A program made the translations under genes and the position numbers. Below are positions 8,397 to 17,225 of a stretch of 64,000 nt of DNA, in pieces (within the stretch, counting starts at the first letter, position 1; every line of letters starts with the position of its first letter). The notes under the pieces were generated by a model. That model worked only from the letters and a program-made list of their open reading frames with translations. It was not told the origin of the DNA and did no database searches. The stretch spans positions 1 through 64,000 of the forward strand of contig CASEMN010000007.1 in assembly GCA_949289045.1 (NCBI GenBank), given 5' to 3'. This stretch comes from an uncultured Oscillospiraceae bacterium. Its GTDB lineage: Bacteria > Bacillota > Clostridia > Oscillospirales > Acutalibacteraceae.

Positions 8397-9239
8397 TTAT
8401 ATGATTTTGGAAGCGTGACGTGTCACGTGACAGCCAACGTTAACGGAAACAGGAAGCCCGGCAATATGAGTGGCTCCCGCTTCAATATTTACCGCCAAAG
8501 CAGTGGTCTTTCCACCAAATCCCTGAGGTCCAATATTAAGATCGTTTACTTTTTCTAAAATTTCTTCCTCGAGATGTGCATAAAACGGATTTGAATTTCT
8601 TATGCTGACAGGACGACAAAGCGCTTTTTTAGCCAAAAGAGCACATCCCTCAAAATTCCCGCCAATGCCTACTCCCAGTACCATGGGAGGACATGGATTA
8701 CTTCCTGCAAGACGGGCAGTTTCTACAACAAAATTTACTATATCCTCAGCCGAAGCCGCCGGGGTGAGCATTTTAAGACGGCTCATGTTTTCGCTACCGA
8801 ATCCTTTAGGTGCGGCAGTAATTGATATTTTATCTCCCGGCACAATTCGGGTGTGAATAATTGCAGGAGTGTTGTCACCTGTATTTACTCTTTCAAGAGG
8901 ATCACCCACAACAGAGCAGCGAAGAAGTCCATCTACATATCCGTCGTGAACGCCCTTATTCACGGCATCTTCGAAGCTGCCGCCGGTAATATGTACCTCC
9001 TGACCAACCTCGGCAAAAATTACTGCCATACCTGTATCCTGACAAATCGGTACATCCAGCTCTTTTGCGGCCTTGAGATTTTCACAAAGGTCACACATTA
9101 TGGATTTAGGAAGAGCGGCTTCTTCACAGGAGCAGGATTCTTCTATTTTTTCCGCAAGGTCATCCGGTAAAACTTTATTAGCTTTTATACAAAGCTCTTT
9201 AACTGTTTGTGAAATCAGCGAAACATCTATTTCTCTCAT
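8397..9239 (-). CDS. Fumarate hydratase class I, alpha subunit
   Basis: A 280-aa alpha subunit of an oxygen-sensitive [4Fe-4S] fumarase/tartrate dehydratase. Family segments include PICQDTGMAVIFAEVG (Cys ligand), CSVVGDPLERVNTGDNTPA and NPCPPMVLGVGIGGNFEGCALLAKKAL. The enzyme normally needs a separate beta subunit, and none is encoded next to it: the flanking genes are hpf and the S1 protein. The beta gene must be elsewhere or missing. Start ATG at 9239 (MREIDVS) follows GAGG. It could also be L(+)-tartrate dehydratase alpha, which is the same family. Confidence 0.87.
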   Translation of the reverse strand: MREIDVSLISQTVKELCIKANKVLPDDLAEKIEESCSCEEAALPKSIMCDLCENLKAAKELDVPICQDTGMAVIFAEVGQEVHITGGSFEDAVNKGVHDGYVDGLLRCSVVGDPLERVNTGDNTPAIIHTRIVPGDKISITAAPKGFGSENMSRLKMLTPAASAEDIVNFVVETARLAGSNPCPPMVLGVGIGGNFEGCALLAKKALCRPVSIRNSNPFYAHLEEEILEKVNDLNIGPQGFGGKTTALAVNIEAGATHIAGLPVSVNVGCHVTRHASKII

Positions 9240-9270
9240 ATTTAGCACCTCTTAACTTAATATCAAAAAA

Positions 9271-9292
9271 ACGGAGTGCAAAAACACTCCGT
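9271..9292 (-). terminator. Terminator after yabR
   Basis: Stem ACGGAGTG / CACTCCGT with a 6-base loop, then TTTTTTT on the minus strand. It marks the end of the sporulation/division gene block. Confidence 0.88.
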
Positions 9293-9314
9293 CATAATTG
9301 CTAACTGCTGCAAG

Positions 9315-9788
9315 TTACTGTCTGCCTGAAGAACTGCGTCTTGAAAAGCCGCCGTGTTTTGCCTCGGAGGAACGCTTTAAATCAGACATTTTCTCCTCGC
9401 TTACCTGCTTGAAACGAGCCATCATATCCTCAAAGGACATATTTTCGGTGGAAGCAGATTTTTGTCCCTGCCAGACATTGGCAGCCGGTCTTCCCTGCCT
9501 TGAGCCGTGGCGCTGTCCCCCTCTCGGACGTTCGCTGCGTTCTGAACGTTCAGGTTCTTGGGCGCGTTTAATGGAAAGGCTTATCTTTCCATCTTCGCCT
9601 ATGCTCATAACCTTTACCTTGACCTCTTGATTTTCGCTCAGGAAATCACGAATTTCCTTTACATATGTAGGTGCCACTTCTGAGATGTGCACCATTCCTG
9701 TTTTACCCTCAGGTAAACTTACAAATGCTCCGAAATTCGTTAAACCTGTTACCTTGCCTTCCAGGATTGCTCCTACCTCTAACTGCAT
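9315..9788 (-). CDS. yabR: S1-domain RNA-binding protein (YabR-like)
   Basis: A 157-aa protein: one S1 RNA-binding domain at residues 1-75 (LEVGAILEGKVTGLTNFGAF, then TGMVHISEVA), followed by a low-complexity basic Arg/Ser/Gly-rich tail (RSERSERPRGG and C-terminal RRSSSGRQ). The N-terminal domain matches YabR and general stress protein 13, and its place directly after divIC is the conserved Bacillus/Clostridium position of yabR. Likely binds mRNA or ribosomes. GGAGG lies 12 bases before the ATG, a rather long spacing. A terminator follows. Confidence 0.85.
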   Translation of the reverse strand: MQLEVGAILEGKVTGLTNFGAFVSLPEGKTGMVHISEVAPTYVKEIRDFLSENQEVKVKVMSIGEDGKISLSIKRAQEPERSERSERPRGGQRHGSRQGRPAANVWQGQKSASTENMSFEDMMARFKQVSEEKMSDLKRSSEAKHGGFSRRSSSGRQ

Positions 9789-9822
9789 AAAAAAGCATTA
9801 ACCTCCAATTTTATCTTTGCCT

Positions 9823-10128
9823 TCAGCTTCCGAAGGAAATATCGTAGTAGACTTTCTCGCTGGGTTTTACATAACCCAAACTGTCACGGGCGATACGTTC
9901 CATATATTCGTCTTCGTTACCGTCCTCAACAATTTTTTCAAGTTCTTTATTCTCAGCAATTTTTTCATTATACTGAGCCTGAACCTGAGCAAGAGTTTCT
10001 TTTTTCTCACTTATTTGTATCTGAAGCTGAATCAGCGTAATAGCAAAGTAACCCGCTAAGGCAAAAGCACCCAAAGCGAGCAAAAAACTTGTTTTTCTCT
10101 TTTTCGTTTTATTTCTATTTTTTTTCAT
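9823..10128 (-). CDS. divIC: Septum formation initiator DivIC/FtsL-like
   Basis: A 101-aa bitopic membrane protein: short basic cytoplasmic N-terminus (KKNRNKTKKRKTS), one transmembrane helix (about 14-33), then a coiled coil (about 35-70) and the conserved C-terminal ARDSLGYVKPSEKVYY typical of DivIC. It forms the FtsB/FtsL-like part of the divisome and recruits septal wall enzymes. Gene order with yabQ, yabP and yabR supports the call. It has a promoter of its own (10178-10207). Confidence 0.87.
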   Translation of the reverse strand: MKKNRNKTKKRKTSFLLALGAFALAGYFAITLIQLQIQISEKKETLAQVQAQYNEKIAENKELEKIVEDGNEDEYMERIARDSLGYVKPSEKVYYDISFGS

Positions 10129-10177
10129 ATCTTAAACTTCTTTCGTTTTAAACAAGAAGACATAATCGGTTTAATAA

Positions 10178-10207
10178 ATTATACAATATTACACCCTTCG
10201 GTTTCAA
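10178..10207 (-). promoter_or_regulatory. Promoter upstream of divIC
   Basis: TTGAAA (10207-10202), 18-base spacer, TATAAT (10183-10178) on the minus strand. It lies in the 109-base gap between yabQ and divIC, so divIC and yabR can be expressed in vegetative cells independently of the sporulation genes. Confidence 0.65.
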
Positions 10208-10237
10208 TATGTAATCCGAATTAATTTAAAAATTTTT

Positions 10238-10663
10238 TTATCCTTTTTTAGCAGTTTTAACCAATTTATCCGATATATTGTGAAAGAGCTTCCAAATACC
10301 TTTAAATGGTGCAACTATTATTTTAACCGAAAACGTCACTGTCTTTTTTATACAGGCAGTTATAAATTTTGAAAATCTTACTGCTATACCTCCAAGAGCA
10401 AAGTAGTAAATAATCCATCCTGCCGCAATTCCGAAAATTATATACCACCTTACAGCGCCTCTATTTGCAGTAAGTATAAACACAAAACTAAAAAATGTCG
10501 CAAGTAAACAGTAAGTTATATCAAAAATAAATGCACTTTTCTTTTTTACGGATAATATCATCCTTAAAAGACGGAAAACTTCATAAAGTACGCCAAGCAG
10601 AAATCCCGCTCCACAGGAAAGCAGAAAAAGTCTCGTCTGCTCAGCAATTGAAATTACCGGCAT
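10238..10663 (-). CDS. yabQ: Spore cortex biosynthesis protein YabQ
   Basis: A 141-aa membrane protein with about four hydrophobic helices (near 12-32, 43-62, 68-88 and 95-115) and a basic C-terminal tail. The N-terminal segment LFLLSCGAGFLLGVLYEVFRLLR is typical of the YabQ family, needed for spore cortex formation in Bacillus subtilis. Its ATG overlaps the yabP stop by one base (TGATG), indicating translational coupling. An in-frame GTG at 10666 is an alternative start one codon earlier. Confidence 0.83.
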   Translation of the reverse strand: MPVISIAEQTRLFLLSCGAGFLLGVLYEVFRLLRMILSVKKKSAFIFDITYCLLATFFSFVFILTANRGAVRWYIIFGIAAGWIIYYFALGGIAVRFSKFITACIKKTVTFSVKIIVAPFKGIWKLFHNISDKLVKTAKKG

Positions 10664-10950
10664 CACCTGAACACCTTACTGAAAAATCCTGAGCTCTTCG
10701 GCATTTCATCAGCATAAGTAAGTGAAGAAATATTGCCCTCTAAAAGCAGCTCGCCCGTATCGACGCTCAGTCTGTTTATATGTAATTCGCTTCCCCTCAC
10801 GGTAAGCTCTCCTTTATCGGTATAAACAATTACAGTCTGTTCATCAAAGCTGTCCACATCGGAAACTCCCGACACGGAAAGAGAACGCCTGTCCTCCAAA
10901 ATCAGATTGTGGGGCATTGTCACTGCACCCGTACTTTTTACCTCTGCCAT
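10663..10950 (-). CDS. yabP: Sporulation protein YabP
   Basis: A 95-aa soluble beta-rich protein of the YabP/YqfC family: PHNLILEDRRSLSVSGVSDVDSFDEQ followed by YTDKGELTVRGSELHINRLSVDTGELLLEGNI. In Bacillus it is made in the mother cell and is required for spore development. ATG at 10950 has AAAGGAGG upstream; the longer reading to 10992 is rejected. It is coupled to yabQ by overlap. Confidence 0.88.
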   Translation of the reverse strand: MAEVKSTGAVTMPHNLILEDRRSLSVSGVSDVDSFDEQTVIVYTDKGELTVRGSELHINRLSVDTGELLLEGNISSLTYADEMPKSSGFFSKVFR

Positions 10951-11022
10951 AAATAAAACCTCCTTTGCGTTATATAAAAATATATGCAGCAAAGAAGGCG
11001 TTTAGAACTTAAATTTTTAATT

Positions 11023-11265
11023 TTATTTTATTATTTTATACATAAGAGGAGCATCGTTTTTTGTTGCATGTTCGGTAACAGTCAGAACTTCGGCTTTTAT
11101 TGTACCCGTTCCCATTGTTATCTCTATAATATCTCCTTCTTTTACGTTATATGATGCACGGGCTGGCTTTGAGTTAACCATTACCTTACCTGCATCACAC
11201 ACTTCATTTGCTATTGTACGTCTTTTTATTATTCGTGATACTTTAAGATATTTATCAAGTCTCAT
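11023..11265 (-). CDS. yabO: S4-domain RNA-binding protein (YabO/Hsp15-like)
   Basis: An 80-aa protein made almost entirely of an S4 RNA-binding domain: MRLDKYLKVSRIIKRRTIANEVCDAGKVMVNSKPARASYNVKEGD. Related to Hsp15/RlbP, which binds 50S subunits carrying stalled nascent chains. The start is set by the universally conserved MRLDKYL; the ribosome binding site is weak (ACGGA). Its position between HU and yabP is conserved in Firmicutes. Confidence 0.87.
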   Translation of the reverse strand: MRLDKYLKVSRIIKRRTIANEVCDAGKVMVNSKPARASYNVKEGDIIEITMGTGTIKAEVLTVTEHATKNDAPLMYKIIK

Positions 11266-11355
11266 TTTTATTCCGTACAGTACCACATTTTATCCCTAAG
11301 AAAATTAAAAATGCAGTACCGTTCCTTTCAGTTTATTTTCTTCATAAAAAAGAAA

Positions 11356-11380
11356 GAGGGGACTTTTTAAAAATCCCCTC
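11356..11380 (-). terminator. Terminator of HU gene
   Basis: Stem GAGGGGA / TCCCCTC; on the minus strand it continues with TTTCTTTTTT. It separates hup from yabO, so yabO-yabP-yabQ need read-through or a separate start. Confidence 0.8.
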
Positions 11381-11398
11381 CCTTTGAGTTAAGTTCAA

Positions 11399-11671
11399 TT
11401 ATTTAACAGCATCCTTGAGAGCTTTGCCTGCCTTGAAAGCGGGAACCTTAGATGCTGCAACTGTCATAGCCTCACCGGTCTTGGGGTTACGGCCCTGTCT
11501 CTCAGCACGCTCACGAACCTCGAATGTGCCGAAACCAACAAGCTGTACCTTTTCATTTTTAACAAGAGCGTCAGTTACTGTTGCAAATACGGCAGAAACT
11601 GCATTCTCTGCATCTTTCTTTGAAAGTCCTGCTTTCTCAGCAACTGCTGCTACAAACTCTGTTTTGTTCAT
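11399..11671 (-). CDS. hup: DNA-binding protein HU
   Basis: A 90-aa nucleoid protein with the complete HU fold: [20 protein letters not shown] helices, [22 protein letters not shown] arm with the conserved RNP motif, and [15 protein letters not shown] at the C-terminus. It is a homodimer that bends DNA. GGAGG lies 11 bases before the ATG. The gene sits between mazG and yabO as in other Firmicutes and ends at a strong terminator. Confidence 0.95.
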   Translation of the reverse strand: MNKTEFVAAVAEKAGLSKKDAENAVSAVFATVTDALVKNEKVQLVGFGTFEVRERAERQGRNPKTGEAMTVAASKVPAFKAGKALKDAVK

Positions 11672-11737
11672 CTTTAGTGATCCTCCAATTTGTTTGTTTT
11701 ATATATAAGGCGAATTTTCAGCCCTATTTACACTTAT

Positions 11738-12541
11738 TTATTCTTTTGAACCTTTTGCCTCATCCCAAAGTTCATCAAGCTTCTCGATGCCAGCCGTTTT
11801 CATATCAATTCCATTTTCAGCGGCAAGAGCTTCAACTTTTGAAAACCTTTCGAGGAATTTATCAGTTGCGCCGGTAAGAGCCTCTTCTGCATCACAGCCG
11901 GCAAACCTTGAAATATTTACCGCAGAAAACAAAACATCGCCCATTTCTTCAAAAACATGGTCGGTGTTCTTTTCCGCCATCGCCTCTTTAAGTTCAGCTA
12001 CTTCTTCCGTAAGCTTATCAAAAGCTCCGTCGGCGCTGTCCCAATCAAAACCAACCTTCGCTGCCTTATGCTGAATTTTCTGGGCACGCATTAACGCCGG
12101 AAATTCACGGGGCACGGAAAGCATTGACTGAGTCTGACTCTTCTGTCCTTTGGTTTTCTTTTTTATATCGTCCCAGTTTGAAAGCACCTCATCAGTGGAA
12201 CTTACTTCCACAGTACCGAAAACATGGGGATGACGCTCAATAAGCTTTTTGCAAATTCCGTCCGCCACATCGGACAAAGTGAATCCGCCTTTTTCACGTT
12301 CCATTTCGGTATGAAAAACAACCTGGAGCAAAACGTCGCCCAGTTCCTCAAGAAGCATGGAGTTATCTTTTTTATTTATAGCCTCCACAACCTCATAGGT
12401 CTCTTCTATAAAATTTTTCTTTATGCTCTCATGGGTCTGCTCAGCATCCCATGGGCATCCGCCGGGGGCACGCAGAAGCTTTACTATTTCTACAAGATCT
12501 TCTACGCCGTAATTCGACTTAAATTCAAAGTTTTCGACCAT
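11738..12541 (-). CDS. mazG: Nucleoside triphosphate pyrophosphohydrolase MazG
   Basis: A 267-aa protein with two tandem MazG domains. The first (about 18-110) carries GGCPWDAEQTHESIKKNFIEETYEVVEA with the metal-binding EExxE pattern and EELGDVLLQVVFH. The second (about 155-250) has KLTEEVAELKEA and FEEMGDVLFSAVN. It hydrolyses noncanonical or excess NTPs to NMP and pyrophosphate. I use the ATG at 12541 with AAGG 8 bases upstream; an in-frame ATG at 12556 is possible but has its ribosome binding site only one base away. Confidence 0.9.
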   Translation of the reverse strand: MVENFEFKSNYGVEDLVEIVKLLRAPGGCPWDAEQTHESIKKNFIEETYEVVEAINKKDNSMLLEELGDVLLQVVFHTEMEREKGGFTLSDVADGICKKLIERHPHVFGTVEVSSTDEVLSNWDDIKKKTKGQKSQTQSMLSVPREFPALMRAQKIQHKAAKVGFDWDSADGAFDKLTEEVAELKEAMAEKNTDHVFEEMGDVLFSAVNISRFAGCDAEEALTGATDKFLERFSKVEALAAENGIDMKTAGIEKLDELWDEAKGSKE

Positions 12542-12584
12542 TTTTCCGACCTTCATACCTACATGAAAATATTACCTTATTATA

Positions 12585-14342
12585 CTACCCTAAAAGGCCG
12601 AATTTTTCAAGTCTTTTTGCAATTTTTTCTCCCTTTGGAAGCATGCGCAGATCCTCTCCGGAAATACCTTTTACAAACACCAAAAGAGTAAGATAAACAG
12701 CAGCCGCTGCCAATACGCTTATTAAAAGATTTATCGCTGAGGGCAAAAAGGCAAAATCCGTGAGATTAGAAAAAGTAAGTTTTGCAGTTAATGTACTCAT
12801 ACATGCGCAGAAAAAAGGTTTTAAAAACACCGATTTTATATCGGGCATTACTCCGGTTTCCGCCACAAGACAGGCAAGCTCATAAAAAACCACAATAATG
12901 CCGTTGAGTATTGCTCCCACAGGCGCTCCGTAAATATTTATTTGCGGATTTCCCACTAATATGTAATCGGCTACAATTTTGACTGTTGCTCCCATCATAA
13001 GAGATTTTACAGGAACGTCAGTTCTTCCCACAGCCTGGAGCATATGGGTTACAGGTCCGGAAACCGCCATTATGGGAGTTGCAAAACCAAAAGCCGTAAG
13101 CATGGGTGCAGCAATCTCAACCATATTAACTGTCCGTGTTCCTCCGTAAATAAGTCTCAAAATTGGTTCTGAAAGCACCGCCATTGCAAAGCCCGCAGGC
13201 AAAGCCACAAGCATTACCGTTCTTATAACCGAATTTATCGTTCTTCGCACTGCCTTTTTATTATTGATTGCCCAAGCTGCGGAAATTACTGGAATGGCGC
13301 TTATGCCCAAAGTCATAGTAATAGTGGGGACAAGTGAGCGAAAATCCATAACCGCTCCGTACACTCCGTAAAGATACACACTTATATCCTTATCGAGAGT
13401 TCCCGATGCCGATAAAGCTGCACCGTACATTTCTTTAATTACAGCTGTATCACGAAGAACAGCAGCTGCAAGACGATTCTGTACAGCTACGTTATCTAAA
13501 AAACTTGTAATATTAAGAATTATCGAACCTGTCATTACCGGCATAGAAAACGTTATCATTTCACGGGCAGTTTCACGGCTCTTCTGTGCAAGAGGAGAAT
13601 TTATAAGCTCTGTTCTTGTAAAAATGCTGCCCTGAATTTTTTTGTAAATCCAAAGATACAGCCAGCCTGATACAGTTCCCACACTAACACCGAGTATTGC
13701 TGCGGAAGCTGTCCATGGATAAAGTAAACTTTGAGCTTGCTGGGAATCTGCCGCCGGGGTTCCGAAAACAGCTCCGGTAGTTTCGTATTCGCTCATTCCG
13801 TACTTCATAACCATATATGCAAATCCGATACCCAAAGCCATTTTTGCAACTGCTTCAATTACCTGCGACACAGCAGTAGGAACCATATTGGCAAGTCCCT
13901 CATAATAAGCACGATAAGCTGACATAATGCAGCAGAAAAATACTGATGGGGCAATGGCGATTATACATTTAAAAGTTTCCGGTGAATTAATGAGCCAAAA
14001 GGAATATGGATAAGCAAGAAGCAAAAGTAGGGCTGTACCTCCTATTCCTGTAACGGCAAACATAGAAAGTGCAACCCCAAAGGTCTTTTTCACCTGTTTA
14101 AACTTACCAAGCGCCATATTGCGGGAAACCATGCCAGAAACCGCAATTGGAAGCCCCGCCATTGATACGGCATAAACAGGAGTAAAAATATTATAGGCTG
14201 CGCTGAAATATCCTCTGCCTACCTCCCCTATAAGGGCGGTAAGAGGAATTTTATAGAGCAGCCCTATGACTTTTACAAGTACCGCTGATACAACAAGCAC
14301 AAAGGCTCCGCTGAGCAGCGACTGTTTTTTTCTTTCTGCCAA
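12585..14342 (-). CDS. SpoVB/MurJ-like lipid flippase (MOP superfamily)
   Basis: A protein of about 585 aa with 12-14 transmembrane helices of the oligosaccharidyl-lipid flippase superfamily, in the SpoVB/YabM branch near mazG. Members transport peptidoglycan or spore-cortex lipid precursors across the membrane. The N-terminus AERKKQSLLSGAFVLVVSAV is typical when translation begins at the TTG at 14342, which has GGAAG 8 bases upstream; the ATG at 14357 adds five residues but has no ribosome binding site. Position next to mazG, hup and yabO supports the assignment, but the precise substrate is inferred. Confidence 0.83.
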   Translation of the reverse strand: MAERKKQSLLSGAFVLVVSAVLVKVIGLLYKIPLTALIGEVGRGYFSAAYNIFTPVYAVSMAGLPIAVSGMVSRNMALGKFKQVKKTFGVALSMFAVTGIGGTALLLLLAYPYSFWLINSPETFKCIIAIAPSVFFCCIMSAYRAYYEGLANMVPTAVSQVIEAVAKMALGIGFAYMVMKYGMSEYETTGAVFGTPAADSQQAQSLLYPWTASAAILGVSVGTVSGWLYLWIYKKIQGSIFTRTELINSPLAQKSRETAREMITFSMPVMTGSIILNITSFLDNVAVQNRLAAAVLRDTAVIKEMYGAALSASGTLDKDISVYLYGVYGAVMDFRSLVPTITMTLGISAIPVISAAWAINNKKAVRRTINSVIRTVMLVALPAGFAMAVLSEPILRLIYGGTRTVNMVEIAAPMLTAFGFATPIMAVSGPVTHMLQAVGRTDVPVKSLMMGATVKIVADYILVGNPQINIYGAPVGAILNGIIVVFYELACLVAETGVMPDIKSVFLKPFFCACMSTLTAKLTFSNLTDFAFLPSAINLLISVLAAAAVYLTLLVFVKGISGEDLRMLPKGEKIAKRLEKFGLLG

Positions 14343-14411
14343 AAACAACACTTCCATTCAGTTATGAATTGCTGTTTTTTGACATCCTTTAATTTGTTTT
14401 CCCCGAATTTT

Positions 14412-14750
14412 TTATTTAAGTTTTGCGGAACAGTTTGAGCAGAAGTTTGCGTTTGCGTTGTTCATTTTTCCGCAGACTTTGCACTCTACTTCATTTTTAA
14501 GACTGTTTTCCTCATCGTTTATCTTTTCAAGTGCGCTTGTATAATTATCTACGCTCTCAACAAGCAAACTTATTTCATCGGCATGGTCAACGCCGTTTTT
14601 GCAGGTATCGTAATAAAGTCTGCCTATATTCTCAAGAGCACGGTTTCTTTTATTTTGAATTTCCGCACTGTTTATGGCAGTAGTCGCCTTTCTGCCCACT
14701 GTTGCAGCGGCATTTTTAGCGGTCTGAATAAAATCATCAAATGTACTCAT
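14412..14750 (-). CDS. Small zinc-ribbon protein
   Basis: A 112-aa protein with an amphipathic, probably coiled-coil N-terminal part (about 1-85, MSTFDDFIQTAKNAAATVGRK and following) and a C-terminal zinc ribbon with two CxxC pairs (CKVCGKMNNANANFCSNC). No enzymatic motif is present. It sits between the flippase and the nucleoside kinase and has an excellent AAGGAG site. The function is unknown; it may be an envelope- or division-associated scaffold, but that is only a guess. Confidence 0.7.
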   Translation of the reverse strand: MSTFDDFIQTAKNAAATVGRKATTAINSAEIQNKRNRALENIGRLYYDTCKNGVDHADEISLLVESVDNYTSALEKINDEENSLKNEVECKVCGKMNNANANFCSNCSAKLK

Positions 14751-14768
14751 CTTTTAAGCTCCTTTTCT

Positions 14769-15677
14769 TTATAAAAATTCCCTGAGCAATGAGCTCTCGG
14801 GTACTTTATCCTCATCGAGACTCTCAAAAGCTTTGAGACGCTCGATTAAATCCCTGCTGATTTTAAAATGGGAATCGCTTTCGGGAAGCTCTGAAAGAAT
14901 TTCCGACGCCTCCTTTGCAAAAAGACACGGTTCATATTCATGAATGGAGTTTACGGCGATATCACGGTTATTCTCAAAGGGAAAAAGATATTTTTTCTCG
15001 CCGTCCACAACCATATCCCATAGCCTAAAAGTATTTGCCGCACCGCTGTTTCGGTAATGATAATCTCTTATAAGCCTGCGGACAAATCTTAACTGCCAGC
15101 CGGATAAAACTTCATTTTCGTTTTCATCCTCAAATCCACCAATAAGATTTATAAAAATCCTAAGACTCTCCCCTTCAGGAAGCAAATCGGTAATAAGAGG
15201 ATTCAAAGCGTGAAGTCCCTCTACAATCATCACGTCATATGAAGAATAGTCAACTCTGCGGACTTTATCGCTTCGTGTACCTATATGAAAGTCAAAAAGT
15301 GGAAAATCTGATTTACCCTCACTGTACAGCTCTTTAAAGCATTTTTCAAAAAGAGGCAAATCGAGAGCATGAACTGTTTCGTAATCAGGAGTGCCGTTTG
15401 GGAGCAGAGGGTAATCACCTTTAACTCTGTAAAAGTCATCAAGGGAAACGGTTATGCAGCGTTTTCCGTGTTCTTCCAAATCCTGACAAAGCCTTGCGGC
15501 AGTTGTGGTCTTTCCGGAGGCACTGGGTCCTGCAAGAAAAACTGTCTCGGCACTGTCAGAAATTATTTTTTCGCACACCTTTAAAAGGCTGTCGTCATAC
15601 TTCTTTTCTGCCCGCTCCACTATTTTTCCCGGAGCATCGGCGACATCTTTATTAATCTGAGAAACAAAATAAATCAC
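14769..15677 (-). CDS. Uridine kinase-like nucleoside kinase
   Basis: A 302-aa P-loop kinase of the uridine kinase/phosphoribulokinase superfamily. Walker A is GPSASGKTTTAARL near residue 50, followed by VSLDDFYR (substrate-binding Asp) and MIVEGLHALNP (Walker B region). Related Clostridial proteins often carry an N-terminal TGS domain, and this one does not. It likely phosphorylates a nucleoside in the cytoplasm; the substrate is not determinable. It starts with GTG, with AAAGGAGG upstream. It is 39 bases after hemZ and 18 before the zinc-ribbon gene. Confidence 0.82.
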   Translation of the reverse strand: MIYFVSQINKDVADAPGKIVERAEKKYDDSLLKVCEKIISDSAETVFLAGPSASGKTTTAARLCQDLEEHGKRCITVSLDDFYRVKGDYPLLPNGTPDYETVHALDLPLFEKCFKELYSEGKSDFPLFDFHIGTRSDKVRRVDYSSYDVMIVEGLHALNPLITDLLPEGESLRIFINLIGGFEDENENEVLSGWQLRFVRRLIRDYHYRNSGAANTFRLWDMVVDGEKKYLFPFENNRDIAVNSIHEYEPCLFAKEASEILSELPESDSHFKISRDLIERLKAFESLDEDKVPESSLLREFL

Positions 15678-15716
15678 TTTTGAAAACCTCCTTTCCGGCG
15701 GCTTGTCACTAAGGGA

Positions 15717-17162
15717 TTAATATGTTTGATAAAACTCTTTTATGCGTTCTTTACGCTTCATAAGCTCATCAAAGCGAGAGTTATATTCAAAGGGATATTT
15801 ATAATTGAAAATTCGCTCTATGTATTTTCCGCAAGGCTCTTTAAGCTTTGTAACAGCTCCCGCTCCTGCGGCAAACACAGAATGACATTCTTCCATCATA
15901 TAGATATTGTAAAGTCCTTCAAATCCTTTTTTGCACCAGCCGACGTTCTCGAGATTTCCAAGACATCTGCTCTGGCGATACATATAGTAGGGACTGTATT
16001 TTTCAGAAAGAACTTTCTGAGCGTTATCGAGCATTGAAGAAACCATACTGCCTGTTTTTACAAGCTCTCCGCCTGTTACTATTTCAGAAGAACGTTTAAG
16101 GGCAAGGGTATGGACTGTAACGCCCTCAGGATCAAGCGATGTGACCTTCTTAAGAGTTCGGCTAAAGCCCTCAACTGTATCATCCGGAAGTCCTGCAATA
16201 AGGTCCATGTTTATATTGTCAAAGCCTATTTTTCTTGCAAGAGAAAAGGCTTCCTCAGTCTGTGCTCCCGTATGGCATCTGCCGATTTTTTTAAGGACGT
16301 GTTCCTCAAAAGTCTGAGGATTTATGCTTATTCTCGAAACACCAATGTTTTTAAGCACCCTTAGCTTTTCTTCGGTTATTGTATCGGGTCTTCCTGCCTC
16401 TACGGTATACTCCGAAACAGTCGACAAATCAAAGGATTTTTCGATTGTCTCACCTACCATTTGAAGCTGCTGAGGAGAAAGCGTTGTAGGAGTACCCCCA
16501 CCGTAATAAACAGTTTCAAGCTTTAGTCCAAGCTCCGACGCTATTTTTCCGAATATGGAAAGTTCTTTACACAGAAGCTCTGTATATTCGGGAATAAGCT
16601 TTGCCGCAGCCTTTACGGAATGTGAGACAAAAGAGCAATAACTGCACCTTGTAGGACAAAAGGGTACGGAAACATAAAGGCTGAAAGAATTAGGCTTAGA
16701 ACGCTCCATAATCTCCTTTTCCGCCTTTGCAACCGTTGCCGCAAGAAGTGTTTTATCCTCACTTACAAGGAGAGAATCCATAAAATACTTTTTAGCTTCC
16801 TCCGCCCCATCTTTTTCAATAAGTGAATTCATAAGCTTTGAGGGTCTGACTCCTGTGAGCAGTCCCCATTTTGGAGTGTATCCCGTATATTCCGTAAGAA
16901 GAGTATATAGAAGAGTTGCCATTTTAAGCTCCCGCTCATCATCCGGAGCATTGCCGGGAAGAGAAGCTGTAAGAGTTTTATTATAATCCTCAAATTTAAG
17001 GGAAACCGTAAGAGTATATTCTCCCTTTTCGATTTTCTCTCCCGTATAAACCTGCCAGTCGCAGTTTTCACGGAGGACTTTTATATTTTCAAAGGGAAAA
17101 AACACCCTGCAAAGATTTTCTGTTTCATAATGGAATTTATGTCCGTCAACAAAAATAATCAT
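15717..17162 (-). CDS. hemZ: Coproporphyrinogen dehydrogenase HemZ (radical SAM)
   Basis: A 481-aa radical SAM protein of the HemN/HemZ family. The N-terminal region (1-160) is HemZ-specific (GLLTGVRPSKLM). The cluster motif is Cys169-x3-Cys173-x2-Cys176 (PFCPTRCSYC), followed by VYYGGGTPTTLSP and the HemN C-terminal part. HemZ is linked to oxygen-independent heme or tetrapyrrole metabolism, but its reaction is less certain than that of HemN and no other heme gene is present here. GGAG lies 6 bases before the ATG. It is in the conserved Clostridial group with dtd, relA and recJ. Confidence 0.88.
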   Translation of the reverse strand: MIIFVDGHKFHYETENLCRVFFPFENIKVLRENCDWQVYTGEKIEKGEYTLTVSLKFEDYNKTLTASLPGNAPDDERELKMATLLYTLLTEYTGYTPKWGLLTGVRPSKLMNSLIEKDGAEEAKKYFMDSLLVSEDKTLLAATVAKAEKEIMERSKPNSFSLYVSVPFCPTRCSYCSFVSHSVKAAAKLIPEYTELLCKELSIFGKIASELGLKLETVYYGGGTPTTLSPQQLQMVGETIEKSFDLSTVSEYTVEAGRPDTITEEKLRVLKNIGVSRISINPQTFEEHVLKKIGRCHTGAQTEEAFSLARKIGFDNINMDLIAGLPDDTVEGFSRTLKKVTSLDPEGVTVHTLALKRSSEIVTGGELVKTGSMVSSMLDNAQKVLSEKYSPYYMYRQSRCLGNLENVGWCKKGFEGLYNIYMMEECHSVFAAGAGAVTKLKEPCGKYIERIFNYKYPFEYNSRFDELMKRKERIKEFYQTY

Positions 17163-17225
17163 CTTGTTCTCCGTAAATTAAAATTTATTTTCCTAAAATT
17201 AAAACGTCAAAATGCGTTTTCAAAA

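Noticed and set aside
12224..12691. 155-residue plus-strand frame antisense to mazG and the flippase
   Set aside because: Shadow of two well-supported minus-strand genes with conserved proteins.
17201..17220. AAAACG/CGTTTT hairpin between hemZ and the MBL gene as a terminator
   Set aside because: Only six mostly A-T pairs with a weak T run; not enough to claim termination inside this operon.
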